Positions 17,132-24,716 of a stretch of 64,000 nt of DNA are shown piece after piece (position 1 is the stretch's first letter; each line of letters starts with the position of its first letter). Origin of the DNA: Micromonospora aurantiaca ATCC 27029 (GTDB lineage Bacteria; Actinomycetota; Actinomycetes; Mycobacteriales; Micromonosporaceae); assembly GCF_000145235.1 (NCBI RefSeq), contig NC_014391.1:3356001-3420000 (forward strand), read 5' to 3'. The notes beneath the pieces were generated by a model. It had not been told where the DNA came from. It made no database searches and was given only the letters and a program-made list of their open reading frames with translations. The position numbers and the translations under genes were made by a program.

Positions 17132-17254
17132 ATGAAGGTCCGAAGCTCCCTGCGCGGGCTCAAGCGCAAGGCCGACTCGATAGTGGTCCGGCGCCGGGGC
17201 AGGCTGTTCGTCCTCAACAAGGCCGACCGGCGGCAGAAGGCCCGGCAGGGCTGA
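17132..17254 (+). CDS. rpmJ: Ribosomal protein bL36, zinc-free paralogue
   Basis: A 40-aa basic protein, [20 protein letters not shown] then [20 protein letters not shown], clearly bL36. It contains no Cys, so it lacks the zinc ribbon of the standard form encoded in the ribosomal operons (the C- type). An AAGGAG ribosome binding site at 17121-17126 precedes the ATG. In streptomycetes and mycobacteria C- paralogues are typically induced under zinc starvation by Zur; no clear Zur box is visible here. It stands alone between a secreted esterase and a glycosyltransferase. Confidence 0.92.
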   Translation: MKVRSSLRGLKRKADSIVVRRRGRLFVLNKADRRQKARQG

Positions 17255-17278
17255 GCCCGTCGTCGCCGCGCGACCCGC

Positions 17279-18040
17279 TCAGGGAGTCCGAGACGCAGGT
17301 GTGGGACGCGACGTCGTGACGGCGGCGGCCGGCACGTCGTCCACCTCGGCGCGCCCGGTCAGGCGGGCGAGCGCGGAGGCGGCCAGCGGCCGGTAGATCC
17401 GTACCGAGTCGGCGAGCGCGGAGAAGTGCGAGCCCGAGTTGTCGCCGTGGTAGCGGGTGGCGATCTCCACCTGCTCGACCGGCAGCCCGGCGCGGACCAG
17501 CCGCAGCAGCACCGTCATCTCGTACTCGAAGCGGTCACCGGGGATCGTGGTGAGCCAGCCGAGCAGCGCGGCCGGGTAGGCGCGCAGCCCGGTCTGGGTG
17601 TCGCGCACGTCCCGGCCGGTCGCCAGGCGGAACGCCACCCGGGTCGCCGCGTTGCCGAACCGGCTGCGCGCCGGGACCTCGCCGTCGAACCCGCGTACGC
17701 CGAGCGTCGGCGCTCCGGTGGCGCGCATCCGGTCCGTCACGGCGCACACGTCGGGCACACAGTGCTGGCCGTCGGCGTCCACACAGATCACGTCGCGTCC
17801 CGGGTGGTGCGTCGAGGCGTACCGGAAGCCGGTGCGCAGCACCACGCCCTTGCCCCGGTTGACCCGGCGGCGCAGCACGGTCGCGCCCCGGGCGCGGGCC
17901 GCGTCCAGCACCCCGGCGGCGGCCGGGCCGCTGCCGTCGTCGACGACGAGCACGTCCGCCCCGGGCAGGGCGTCCCGCAGGTCGCCGACCAGCGGCGGCA
18001 GACGGTCACCCGGTCGGTACACCGGCACGAGCACGATCAC
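17279..18040 (-). CDS. Family 2 glycosyltransferase (polyprenyl-phosphate sugar synthase type)
   Basis: A 253-aa GT-A fold enzyme without membrane segments. It has VIVLVPVYRPGDRLPP at the start, VLVVDDGSGP (about residue 32), the donor-binding DADGQH (about 82) and RDTQTGLRAYP before the acceptor region. This set resembles dolichyl/polyprenyl-phosphate mannose or glucose synthases. The GTG at 18040 follows a GGGAGG ribosome binding site and starts the fold at the usual place. It is probably in one transcript with the YdcF-like gene upstream. The sugar and acceptor are not determinable. Confidence 0.85.
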   Translation of the reverse strand: MIVLVPVYRPGDRLPPLVGDLRDALPGADVLVVDDGSGPAAAGVLDAARARGATVLRRRVNRGKGVVLRTGFRYASTHHPGRDVICVDADGQHCVPDVCAVTDRMRATGAPTLGVRGFDGEVPARSRFGNAATRVAFRLATGRDVRDTQTGLRAYPAALLGWLTTIPGDRFEYEMTVLLRLVRAGLPVEQVEIATRYHGDNSGSHFSALADSVRIYRPLAASALARLTGRAEVDDVPAAAVTTSRPTPASRTP

Positions 18041-18123
18041 GGAACCTCCCGGGTGGACTCGCCCGCCGGCACGGCCCGCCGGGTCGATCGAGGACGCTCG
18101 TACCCCGGGCCCGCCCCGGTGAA

Positions 18124-18762
18124 TCACCGCCGGGGCGTGAGGCGTCCGATCCGGTCGGCGGCGCGGGCCAGCGCGCGCTCGCGGCGCAGCGACGCCTCCG
18201 GGGTACGCACACCGAGGAAGCCGATCCGGCTGAACGCCCGGGCGGCCCGCTCCCGCCGGACGGGCACCGGGTCGGGCGCGGTCACCGGCACGTCGGCCAG
18301 CGCCGGGCCGGACAGGCCGAGCACGCGCGCGGCGAGCAGCCGGACGCGGGGCAGGTGCCACGGGTGGGAGACCAGCCCGAGCGGGCGCTGCGCGGTGAAC
18401 TCCGCCGCGTCGAGCAGCCCGTCCTGGACGGTGTGCGCCAGGTTCTGCACCGTGGTGCGGGAGCGGGTCTCGGCCGCCGACGAGGCGTACGCGTCGAGTC
18501 CCGCCTCGCGCGCCAGCGCCCGCATCAGCTCCGCCTCCCGGTATCCGGCGGGCGGGCCGGGCGCGCCGGCCGGGCCGTGCGGCCAGCCGCCGGTGAACAC
18601 CACCCGGGCGTCCGGCGCGCGGCGGAACGCCTCGGCGTGCGCGCGGACGTAGGCCACCGCGGCCTCGGTGCGCGCCACGCTCTCCGCGGTGAGCCGGTAG
18701 CCGTCGTCCCCGGCCACCACCCCACGGCCGAAGACCAGCAGCACGGTGGCGGGAGACGTCAT
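18124..18762 (-). CDS. YdcF/SanA-like DUF218 protein
   Basis: A 212-aa DUF218-family protein. It starts ATVLLVFGRGVVAGDDGYRL, then has ARVVFTGGWPHG (about 50), the conserved AAETRSRTTVQNLAHT (about 97-112) and VSHPWHLPRVRLLAARV (about 130-146). Family members (YdcF, ElyC, SanA) act in envelope integrity or vancomycin sensitivity in E. coli and bind S-adenosylmethionine in one case. No transmembrane anchor is present. The role here is unknown; the adjacent glycosyltransferase is compatible with an envelope function. Confidence 0.8.
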   Translation of the reverse strand: MTSPATVLLVFGRGVVAGDDGYRLTAESVARTEAAVAYVRAHAEAFRRAPDARVVFTGGWPHGPAGAPGPPAGYREAELMRALAREAGLDAYASSAAETRSRTTVQNLAHTVQDGLLDAAEFTAQRPLGLVSHPWHLPRVRLLAARVLGLSGPALADVPVTAPDPVPVRRERAARAFSRIGFLGVRTPEASLRRERALARAADRIGRLTPRR

Positions 18763-18783
18763 CCCTTCACGGTACGGCGCGGA

Positions 18784-19053
18784 TCATTCGTCGTCCGGCG
18801 GCCAGGGTGGCGTGCCGACACCGGTGATGCGGACGCCGCCCCACGGGTCCACCTCGGCCAGCCGGGCCCGGGCGACCCGTTCGCCGATCCGGACCTCCAC
18901 GTCGCGGCGGCCGGAGCGCAGCAGCCGGACCAGGCGCGGTTCCGGCTCGACCCGTCCGGCCCAGTGGTAGCGGCCGTCGACCGGCTCGAACCGCCCGCCG
19001 CCGTGCAACCGGACCGTGGTGCCGGCGATCTGGGCCGTGCCCTCCCAGGTCAC
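18784..19053 (-). CDS. DUF4873-type small protein
   Basis: An 89-aa protein starting at GTG 19053, inside the GTGA overlap with the TetR stop, so co-translated. Text such as VTWEGTAQIAGTTVRLHGGG and GRFEPVDGRYHWAGRVEP matches the DUF4873 pattern often fused to or beside flavin monooxygenases. It is probably a beta-rich domain with no membrane segment. Being in the regulator's operon and next to an oxygenase gene suggests a redox or lipid/xenobiotic context; the function is unknown. Confidence 0.75.
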   Translation of the reverse strand: MTWEGTAQIAGTTVRLHGGGRFEPVDGRYHWAGRVEPEPRLVRLLRSGRRDVEVRIGERVARARLAEVDPWGGVRITGVGTPPWPPDDE

Positions 19054-19766
19054 CTGTCGATCCGTTCGTGCGCGCGGGTCAGCTCCGGTGGCAGGTCCGC
19101 GCCCCGGCGGACCCCCTCGATGCCGCTCCACAGCAGCGTGGTCAGGTATTCGGTGAGCGCGGCCCGGTGGATCGGCTGCCCGTGCGTGGTCCACCAGTCG
19201 CCGACCGCCTGCACGAACCCGACCAGCCCGTACGCCCACGGCTCGGCCGGGCCGGCGTCGAGGCCGAGCGCGCGCAGCCGGTCGCCGATGACCCGGGCCA
19301 GCCCGGTCGCGACCTGGCGGCTGGTGCCTGTCACCACCTGCTGGATGCCGGGATGCCCGGACTCGTGCACGAGGAACCGGTACAGCGACGGCTCGTACTC
19401 CACCACGCTCAGGTACGCGTCGATGGTCGCCTCGACCAGCGCGCGTTCCTCGCGTACCTGCTCCACGGCTGGGGCGATCGCGGCGACCACGCGCTCCGCG
19501 ACCACCTCGCTGACCGCCAGCCAGAGTTGCGCCTTGTCGGCGAAGTAGCGGTAGAGCACCGGCTTGCTGACCCCGGCGGTGGCGGCGACCTGGTCCATGT
19601 CGACGCTCGGGCCGTGCTGCAGCAGTGCCTGCACGGCGGCGGCGATCAGTTCCTGCCGCCGCTGTTCGCGGTGGTCGGCCCAGCGGTCGCGCCGCCCGCC
19701 GGAACGGGGTGCGGCCGGCTCCGGAGGAGCGTCGGGGCCATTGACATCGGTGGTGGTCCGTCGCAT
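19050..19766 (-). CDS. TetR-family regulator
   Basis: A 238-aa TetR regulator. A Pro/Arg-rich leader (1-25) precedes the HTH at residues about 38-85 (RQELIAAAVQALLQHGPSVD, VAATAGVSKPVLYRYFADKA), then a helical ligand domain. It is divergent from the AurF-like oxygenase with 48 bp between starts. That gap holds three GTTAC-type half-sites, so it very probably controls both directions. The ATG at 19766 is supported by the operator's position. Confidence 0.88.
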   Translation of the reverse strand: MRRTTTDVNGPDAPPEPAAPRSGGRRDRWADHREQRRQELIAAAVQALLQHGPSVDMDQVAATAGVSKPVLYRYFADKAQLWLAVSEVVAERVVAAIAPAVEQVREERALVEATIDAYLSVVEYEPSLYRFLVHESGHPGIQQVVTGTSRQVATGLARVIGDRLRALGLDAGPAEPWAYGLVGFVQAVGDWWTTHGQPIHRAALTEYLTTLLWSGIEGVRRGADLPPELTRAHERIDR

Positions 19767-19775
19767 GCTACCACT

Positions 19776-19798
19776 CGTAACAGTTACTCGAAGTTACG
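19776..19798. promoter_or_regulatory. Operator between tetR and the AurF-like gene
   Basis: CGTAAC (19776-19781) and GTTACG (19793-19798) are perfect inverted half-sites separated by 11 bp. A third half-site lies between them, forming the palindrome GTAACAGTTAC at 19777-19787. It sits in the 48-bp divergent gap, as expected for TetR autoregulation. Confidence 0.6.
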
Positions 19799-19814
19799 TC
19801 AATATGGAGGGGTC

Positions 19815-20705
19815 ATGGCCGGGTTCCCGCGCGAGGCGGTCGCCGACCGCCTGCTCTCCGCCTCGGTACGCACCAGCTACGACCCGGTGGTCGACATCGA
19901 CTGGTCGGCGCCACCGGTGCCCGGCGCGTACTGGCTGCCGCCCACGCGCAGCAGCCTCTACGGCACTCCACTGTGGGACGCCATGACCGAGGACCAGCGG
20001 GTCGAGCTGACCAAGCACGAGGTCGCCAGCGCGGCCAGCGCCGGGATCTGGTTCGAGACGATCCTCATGCAGATGCTGATCCGGCACTACTACGACGCCG
20101 ACCCGACCAGCCGGCACGCCCAGTACGCGCTCACCGAGGTCGCCGACGAGTGCCGGCACTCCATCATGTTCGGCCGGCTCATCGAGGCCGCCGGCGCGCC
20201 GGTCTACCGGGCCGAGCCGTTCGACCACCTGCTCGGGCGCTGGCTCAAGTCCACGGCGACCGGCCCGCAGATGTACGCGGCCATCCTGATCGCCGAGGAG
20301 ATCCTCGACTCGTTCCAGCGCGAGATCATGGCCGACGAGTCGTTGCAGCCGCTGATCCGGATGGTGTCGCGCATCCACGTGGTGGAGGAGGCCCGGCACG
20401 TGCGCTTCGCCCGCGACGAGCTGACCCGGCAGGTCGAGGCCGCCGGGCCGGTCGCGCTCGCGTACGCGCGGCTGGTGATCGGCCGGGCCGCGTACTCGAT
20501 CACGCGGCGCCTGGTGCACCCGCGGGCGTACGCGGCGGTCGGGATCGACCCGGCGGCCGGCCGGGCCGCGGCGCGGGCCAACCCGCACTGGCGGGCCACG
20601 CTGCGCTGGTCCGCGCAGCGGATCGCCGACCACCTGACCGAACTGGGCCTGGTCGCCGGGCCGGGCCTGGTGCTGTGGCGCCGGGCCGGGCTGGTGGAGG
20701 GCTGA
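19815..20705 (+). CDS. AurF-like diiron oxygenase
   Basis: A 296-aa ferritin-like helical protein with carboxylate/His motifs of p-aminobenzoate N-oxygenase (AurF)-type enzymes: TEVADECRHSIMFGRLIE (about residues 108-125), LIAEEILDSFQREIM (about 156-170) and HVVEEARHVRFARDEL (about 191-206). The two ExxxH-type repeats and additional Glu/His residues would bind two irons. The substrate is unknown; family members also act on non-biosynthetic substrates. The ATG at 19815 has a GGAGGGG ribosome binding site. Divergent from a TetR gene, so probably induced by a small molecule. Confidence 0.82.
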   Translation: MAGFPREAVADRLLSASVRTSYDPVVDIDWSAPPVPGAYWLPPTRSSLYGTPLWDAMTEDQRVELTKHEVASAASAGIWFETILMQMLIRHYYDADPTSRHAQYALTEVADECRHSIMFGRLIEAAGAPVYRAEPFDHLLGRWLKSTATGPQMYAAILIAEEILDSFQREIMADESLQPLIRMVSRIHVVEEARHVRFARDELTRQVEAAGPVALAYARLVIGRAAYSITRRLVHPRAYAAVGIDPAAGRAAARANPHWRATLRWSAQRIADHLTELGLVAGPGLVLWRRAGLVEG

Positions 20706-20749
20706 CCGGCGGCGACCCGAAGGGGAAAGGATCGCCGCCGGCCGCCCGG

Positions 20750-22216
20750 TCACAAGGTGGGGAAGTTGTCGGCGGTACGGATGCGCTCGCGCATGAACGC
20801 GCCGGACTCGGTGAGCACCGACGTCCCGCCGAACGAGCCGGACGCGCAGGTGCCCGGCCGGAGCGCCGCCGAGCCCTCGGGCGCGTCGGAGAGCGTCCAG
20901 TTCGCGTAGCTGATCTTCAACCGGTCGAGCAGGTCGAGCCAGGCGTTGCTGCTGGCGGTGTCGACAGCGCCGTCACCGGTGTAGGTGACAGTGCCGAACT
21001 CGGTGACGAACAGCGGGAGCCGGCTCGCCGCCCGCTGCACCTCGTTGCGGTAGTTGTCCTTGTGCGACGCGGCGTAGAAGTGGAACGTGTACATGATGTT
21101 CTGCGCCCGCACCGGGTTGTTCACGATCTCGTCGGAGTTGCCGCCCTCGGAGACACCCAGCGAGGACCAGCCCCGGGTGCCGACGATGACCACCGCGTCC
21201 GGGTCGTTGGCCCGGATCACCGGGATGACCTGCTCGGCGTAGTTGCGGATGGTCGACCAGCTCACCCCGTTGGGCTCGTTGGTGATCTCGTAGATCACGT
21301 TCTTCTTGGCGGCGTTGCGCGCGGACACGTTGGCGAAGAACGTCTTTGCCCGGTCCAGGTTGTACATCGGGTCGCCGGGCGTCAGCGTGTGGAAGTCGAT
21401 GAGCGCGTACATGCCCCGGGCCTCGGCCTTGTCCACGAGCGTGTTCACCTGGTTGGTGAAGCCGGCCGGGTTGGTCTCGTAGCCCTGCTCCTGCACGTAC
21501 ATGGAGATGCGCAGCAGGTCGGACCGCCACTCGTTCGCGAGCACGTCGAGCGAGGCGTCGGTGTAGCAGTTGGCGAACCACTGCAACCCGTGCGTGCTCA
21601 TGCCGCGCAGCTGGATCGGCCGCCCGTACTGGTTGCAGAGGTTGACGCCGCACACCTGGAGCTGGCCGTTGATCGCCACCGGCGTGGTGCCGGTCGGCGG
21701 CGGGGTGGTGGGTGGCGGGGTGGTGGGCGGGGGAGTGGTCGGCGGCGGCGGGGTGCTCGGCGGGGGCGTGCTGGGCGGCGGGGTGCTCGTGCCGCCGGTG
21801 CAGACCGTGCCGTTGAGCGTGAACGACGTGGGGCTCGGGTTCGACCCGGTCCACGAGCCGTTGAAGCCGATCGTGGTGCTCGCGCCGGTGCCGAGCGCGC
21901 CGTTGTAGTCCAGGCTGCGCGCGGTGACCGCCGAGCCGCTCTGCTGCCAGGTGGCCGACCAGCCCTGGACCACGCGCTGGCCGCCGTCGGGGAAGGTGAA
22001 GCCCAGCGTCCAGTTGCTCACCGGGTCGCCGAGGTTGCGCACCGCCACTGTCGCGGTGAAGCCGCCTTGCCAGGAGTTGGTGGTGTAGGTGACGGCACAG
22101 CCGGTCGCCGCCATCGCGTCCGGCGAGGGCAGGACGGCCGTCGCCGCCAGGGCGAGCGCGCCGACCGCGCCGCCGACGAGCAGGTGCCGCCGGGACGGGC
22201 GGGGAATCGAGAACAT
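20750..22216 (-). CDS. GH5 endoglucanase with N-terminal CBM2 and Tat-like signal
   Basis: A 488-aa secreted cellulase. The signal contains PSRRHLLVGGAVGA, a Tat-type SRRxxL motif before a hydrophobic stretch, cleaved near AMA|AT. CBM2 (about 37-140, GCAVTYTTNSWQGGFTATVA to SFTLNGTVC) and a Pro/Thr linker (about 142-175) precede the GH5 domain. The catalytic acid/base is Glu314 in YEITNEPNGV and the nucleophile Glu406 in FVTEFGTVT. This fits GH5_2-type endo-beta-1,4-glucanases. ATG 22216 is used; ATG 22231 is an alternative. A CebR-type box lies about 80 bp upstream. Confidence 0.92.
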   Translation of the reverse strand: MFSIPRPSRRHLLVGGAVGALALAATAVLPSPDAMAATGCAVTYTTNSWQGGFTATVAVRNLGDPVSNWTLGFTFPDGGQRVVQGWSATWQQSGSAVTARSLDYNGALGTGASTTIGFNGSWTGSNPSPTSFTLNGTVCTGGTSTPPPSTPPPSTPPPPTTPPPTTPPPTTPPPTGTTPVAINGQLQVCGVNLCNQYGRPIQLRGMSTHGLQWFANCYTDASLDVLANEWRSDLLRISMYVQEQGYETNPAGFTNQVNTLVDKAEARGMYALIDFHTLTPGDPMYNLDRAKTFFANVSARNAAKKNVIYEITNEPNGVSWSTIRNYAEQVIPVIRANDPDAVVIVGTRGWSSLGVSEGGNSDEIVNNPVRAQNIMYTFHFYAASHKDNYRNEVQRAASRLPLFVTEFGTVTYTGDGAVDTASSNAWLDLLDRLKISYANWTLSDAPEGSAALRPGTCASGSFGGTSVLTESGAFMRERIRTADNFPTL

Positions 22217-22297
22217 GCGGGAAGGTCCCATCGTCTGGATGGTGAACGGACGGTGCCCGTCGTGAACCTGCCCGGAAAGCCCGACGCGGCGGCCTGG

Positions 22298-22310
22298 GGG
22301 AGCGCTCCCA
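22298..22310. promoter_or_regulatory. CebR/CelR-type operator upstream of the GH5 cellulase
   Basis: GGGAGCGCTCCCA matches 13 of 14 positions of the TGGGAGCGCTCCCA box bound by CebR/CelR LacI-family repressors in Streptomyces and Thermobifida. It is 82 bp upstream of the GH5 start. In those species cellobiose releases the repressor. The same 13-mer recurs upstream of the GH62-GH30 operon. Confidence 0.8.
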
Positions 22311-22355
22311 CGGCCGAGCGTAGAGGTGGATGCCGATGCGTGCAACAGTCGCCGC

Positions 22356-22640
22356 TCAGCGGCCGCCGCGCCGCCCGCCGTAGAGCCGCAGCGCGTTGCA
22401 GACGTCGAACACACCCGGCACGTCCCAGGCCAGCTCGGCGGCGACCAGGCGCGTCTCCGGGTCGGCCACCAGGCCGGCGAGGATGACCACGCGGTTCTGC
22501 ACGGTCACTGTGATCTGCTGCCGGCGGGTGGTCCAGTCGGCGCTGAGTCGCTGCGCGACGAGCGACGCGAGCCGGGCGTCCGCGTCGTCGGGCTCCGGTC
22601 CGCCGCCGGTGTACGGGAACTCGGGGTACGGCCAGGGCAT
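22356..22640 (-). CDS. BON-domain protein
   Basis: A 94-aa soluble protein with a single BON domain (about residues 25-88: RLASLVAQRLSADWTTRRQQ, VTVQNRVVILAGLVADPET, GVFDVCNAL). BON domains are thought to bind phospholipids or mediate envelope protection; stress-induced examples include OsmY. There is no signal peptide here. The ATG overlaps the upstream stop codon (TGATG), making it the last gene of a four-gene minus-strand operon. GTG codons just before the ATG are alternative starts. Confidence 0.8.
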   Translation of the reverse strand: MPWPYPEFPYTGGGPEPDDADARLASLVAQRLSADWTTRRQQITVTVQNRVVILAGLVADPETRLVAAELAWDVPGVFDVCNALRLYGGRRGGR

Positions 22641-23206
22641 CACCACGGGGAGGGCTCCTTCTGTTCGGTCAGGACCGGTTGCCGGGTTGCGGGGCCCGGC
22701 GCCGGGACGCGGCCGTCGACGACTGTGAAGACGCCGTCGAGCCGCATGGTGTGCAGCACGGTGAGCACGAACCGCGACGGGGACAGCAGGCACAGCCGGC
22801 GGCCGTCGCGCCGGGCGTCCTGGTGCGCGCGCACCAGCAGACTGAGCCCGGCGGAGTCGATCACCTCCAGCCCGGACAGGTCGACCAGCTCCATGTCGTC
22901 GCGGAGGGAACGCTCGTCGAGAGCGCGGCGGACCGCCGTGGCCGGGTCGAGGTCGTGGGCGGCCGGGGTGCCGGCGACCTGTTCCAGCTCGTCCAGGCCC
23001 AGACCGTCGTCGGCGATGGCCGCCCGGGCGCTGCACCGGGGGCAGTGATGCGGTCCGGACGCGAACGGCGAGCCGACCCAGTCGTGCTCGAACACGAGCG
23101 TCCACACCACCTCGGCGTCGGGCAGCGTGGCTCCGGTGCCGGTGACGCTGTCGCCGCAGGCGTCGCAGATGAGCATCATGAGGTGGTCCGCGGGAACGAC
23201 GGTCAC
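22640..23206 (-). CDS. Zinc-ribbon plus STAS domain protein (anti-sigma antagonist-like)
   Basis: A 188-aa protein with two parts. The N-terminus carries CDACGD (about residue 15) and CPRCSA (about 55), a likely zinc ribbon. The C-terminal half has VDLSGLEVIDSAGLSLLVRA (about 120-140), matching the STAS phosphorylation loop D-S-A/S-G-L with Ser as possible phosphosite, then HQDARRDGRRLCLLSPS. It starts at GTG 23206 in a GTGA overlap, with AAGGAG upstream. The combination suggests metal or redox control of a STAS output, possibly acting on a SigB/F-type system. The function is inferred. Confidence 0.75.
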   Translation of the reverse strand: MTVVPADHLMMLICDACGDSVTGTGATLPDAEVVWTLVFEHDWVGSPFASGPHHCPRCSARAAIADDGLGLDELEQVAGTPAAHDLDPATAVRRALDERSLRDDMELVDLSGLEVIDSAGLSLLVRAHQDARRDGRRLCLLSPSRFVLTVLHTMRLDGVFTVVDGRVPAPGPATRQPVLTEQKEPSPW

Positions 23207-23520
23207 ACCTCCTCCTTCCGCCGGCCGCCCGTACCGGGCGGCGTCTGCCCCTCCGCCTCCGGCCGGCCCGCGGCGACCACCGCCAGCACGACCGCCACGG
23301 CGGCGAAGCCGGTCTGCACCATCAGCGGCAGCACGGGCGATCCGTCGGTGCGGTGGTCCACCAGCCCGACCACGATCGCGCCGAGCAGCGCGGACGCCAC
23401 GCCGAGCGCGAGTGTCAGCCACACCGGGACGGCCTTGCGCCCCGGCAGGACGAGGCGTCCCAGCCCGCCGACGGCCAGACCCACCACGAGCGCTCCGACG
23501 AGCGTGCTGCCGGTCACCAC
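23203..23520 (-). CDS. GlsB/YeaQ/YmgE-type small membrane protein
   Basis: A 105-aa protein with three predicted helices (VGALVVGLAVGGLGRLVLPG, WLTLALGVASALLGAIVVGL, MVQTGFAAVAVVLAVVAAG), matching the transglycosylase-associated GlsB/YeaQ/YmgE family linked to general stress. The hydrophilic tail ends RRKEEV. GTG 23520 or 23517 could start it. It overlaps the next gene by 4 bp and follows the STAS gene by 6 bp. Confidence 0.75.
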   Translation of the reverse strand: MVTGSTLVGALVVGLAVGGLGRLVLPGRKAVPVWLTLALGVASALLGAIVVGLVDHRTDGSPVLPLMVQTGFAAVAVVLAVVAAGRPEAEGQTPPGTGGRRKEEV

Positions 23521-23526
23521 TCCTCC

Positions 23527-23892
23527 TCAGCGTGATGCGGACGCGACCCGGGCCCGGCCGCGCGCGACCGGACGGGGCGTGTCGACGACGGGTACGGCGC
23601 CGAGCCCGGAGTTCTCCAGGATGCGCCGGATCCGCGGATGTGGATTGCTCAGCGTGAGCAGGCCGCCCTGCCGCGCCAGCCGGCGGTGCACGTCCAGCAG
23701 CAGCGCGACGGCGGCGGCGTCCACATGCCGGCACCCGGCGAGGTCGATCGTCAGCTCGCGGGGCCGTAGCGCGAGGATGCGGTCCAGCACGTGGGCGACC
23801 TCGGGCAGCCCGGCGAGGTCCAGCTCGTCGGTGATGTCCACGCGCACGTGCGGCACGGCGGACTCCGGCGGGGACGGCAGGCTGGCAGGCAT
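23527..23892 (-). CDS. STAS-domain anti-sigma factor antagonist-like protein
   Basis: A 121-aa protein, essentially one STAS domain: VRVDITDELDLAGLPEVAHV, LTIDLAGCRHVDAAAVALLL. The canonical D-S-x-G phosphorylation loop is replaced by DAAAV, so it lacks the phosphorylatable Ser. It may therefore be constitutively active or act as a scaffold. It is first in the four-gene operon running to the BON gene. A link to the SigB/F-type sigma factor 3 kb away is possible but no RsbW-like kinase is in the window. Confidence 0.75.
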   Translation of the reverse strand: MPASLPSPPESAVPHVRVDITDELDLAGLPEVAHVLDRILALRPRELTIDLAGCRHVDAAAVALLLDVHRRLARQGGLLTLSNPHPRIRRILENSGLGAVPVVDTPRPVARGRARVASASR

Positions 23893-24041
23893 CTGGTCGC
23901 TTCCGTGGTGGGATCGGGTCAGACCCCACTCTGCGCAGGGATCTTGGAGGTCACCGGACGGTTGTATGACGGTTCGATGACAAAAACCACGAACGGCCCA
24001 CGCGATTGGGCGACCCGTGCCGGGCCGGTCATGATGCCCAT

Positions 24042-24716
24042 ATGACGGCCGTACTGGTGATCGAGGACGACGACCGCATCCGGCTCGCGCTGCAGCTCGC
24101 CCTGGAGGAGGAGGGCTACGAGGCGTACGGCGCGCCGACCGCCGAGGACGGCCTGCGCCGGCAGCGGGAGAAGCCGGCGGACTACGTGCTCGTCGACCTG
24201 ATGCTGCCCGGCATGAACGGGTTCGACTGCATCCGTCAGCTGCGCCGCGACGACGACGTGCCGGTCGTGGTGATCAGCGCCCGCGACGACACCCACGACA
24301 TCGTCGCCGCGCTGGAGGCGGGCGCCGACGACTACGTGGTGAAGCCGGTCGCGATCAAGGAGCTGTCCGCCCGGCTGCGGGCGCTGCGCCGGCGCGTACG
24401 CACGGTGGCCGGGCCGGTGCCCGCCCAGTTCTTCGGCGACCTGGAGATCAGCGCGGAGGCCGGCGAGGTGCGGCGCTCGGGACAGCCGGTGCCTGTCACC
24501 CGCACCGAGTTCCGGCTGCTCTGCGAGCTGGCCGAGCACGCCGGGCGGGTGCTGTCGCGCCAGCAGCTGCTCAGCCGGGTCTGGGGCTACGAGACCGGCG
24601 ACGAGCGGCTCGTCGACGTGCACGTGGGCCGGCTGCGGCAGAAGATCGAATCCGACCCGGCCAACCCGCGCCACCTGGTCACGCTGCGCGGCCTCGGCTA
24701 CAAGCTCCAGCGATGA
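24042..24716 (+). CDS. OmpR-family response regulator
   Basis: A 224-aa regulator. In the receiver domain the acidic pocket is EDDD at residues 8-11, the phospho-acceptor is Asp52 in VLVDLMLPGMNG, Thr/Ser lies in VVISARDD, and Lys in YVVKPV. The C-terminal winged helix (about 125-222) has VTRTEFRLLCELAEHAGRVL and VDVHVGRLRQKIE. The ATG at 24042 gives a standard N-terminus. The stop overlaps the kinase start (ATGA). The three-gene layout with a GerMN lipoprotein mirrors mtrA-mtrB-lpqB, but it is a separate paralogue (inference). Confidence 0.92.
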   Translation: MTAVLVIEDDDRIRLALQLALEEEGYEAYGAPTAEDGLRRQREKPADYVLVDLMLPGMNGFDCIRQLRRDDDVPVVVISARDDTHDIVAALEAGADDYVVKPVAIKELSARLRALRRRVRTVAGPVPAQFFGDLEISAEAGEVRRSGQPVPVTRTEFRLLCELAEHAGRVLSRQQLLSRVWGYETGDERLVDVHVGRLRQKIESDPANPRHLVTLRGLGYKLQR

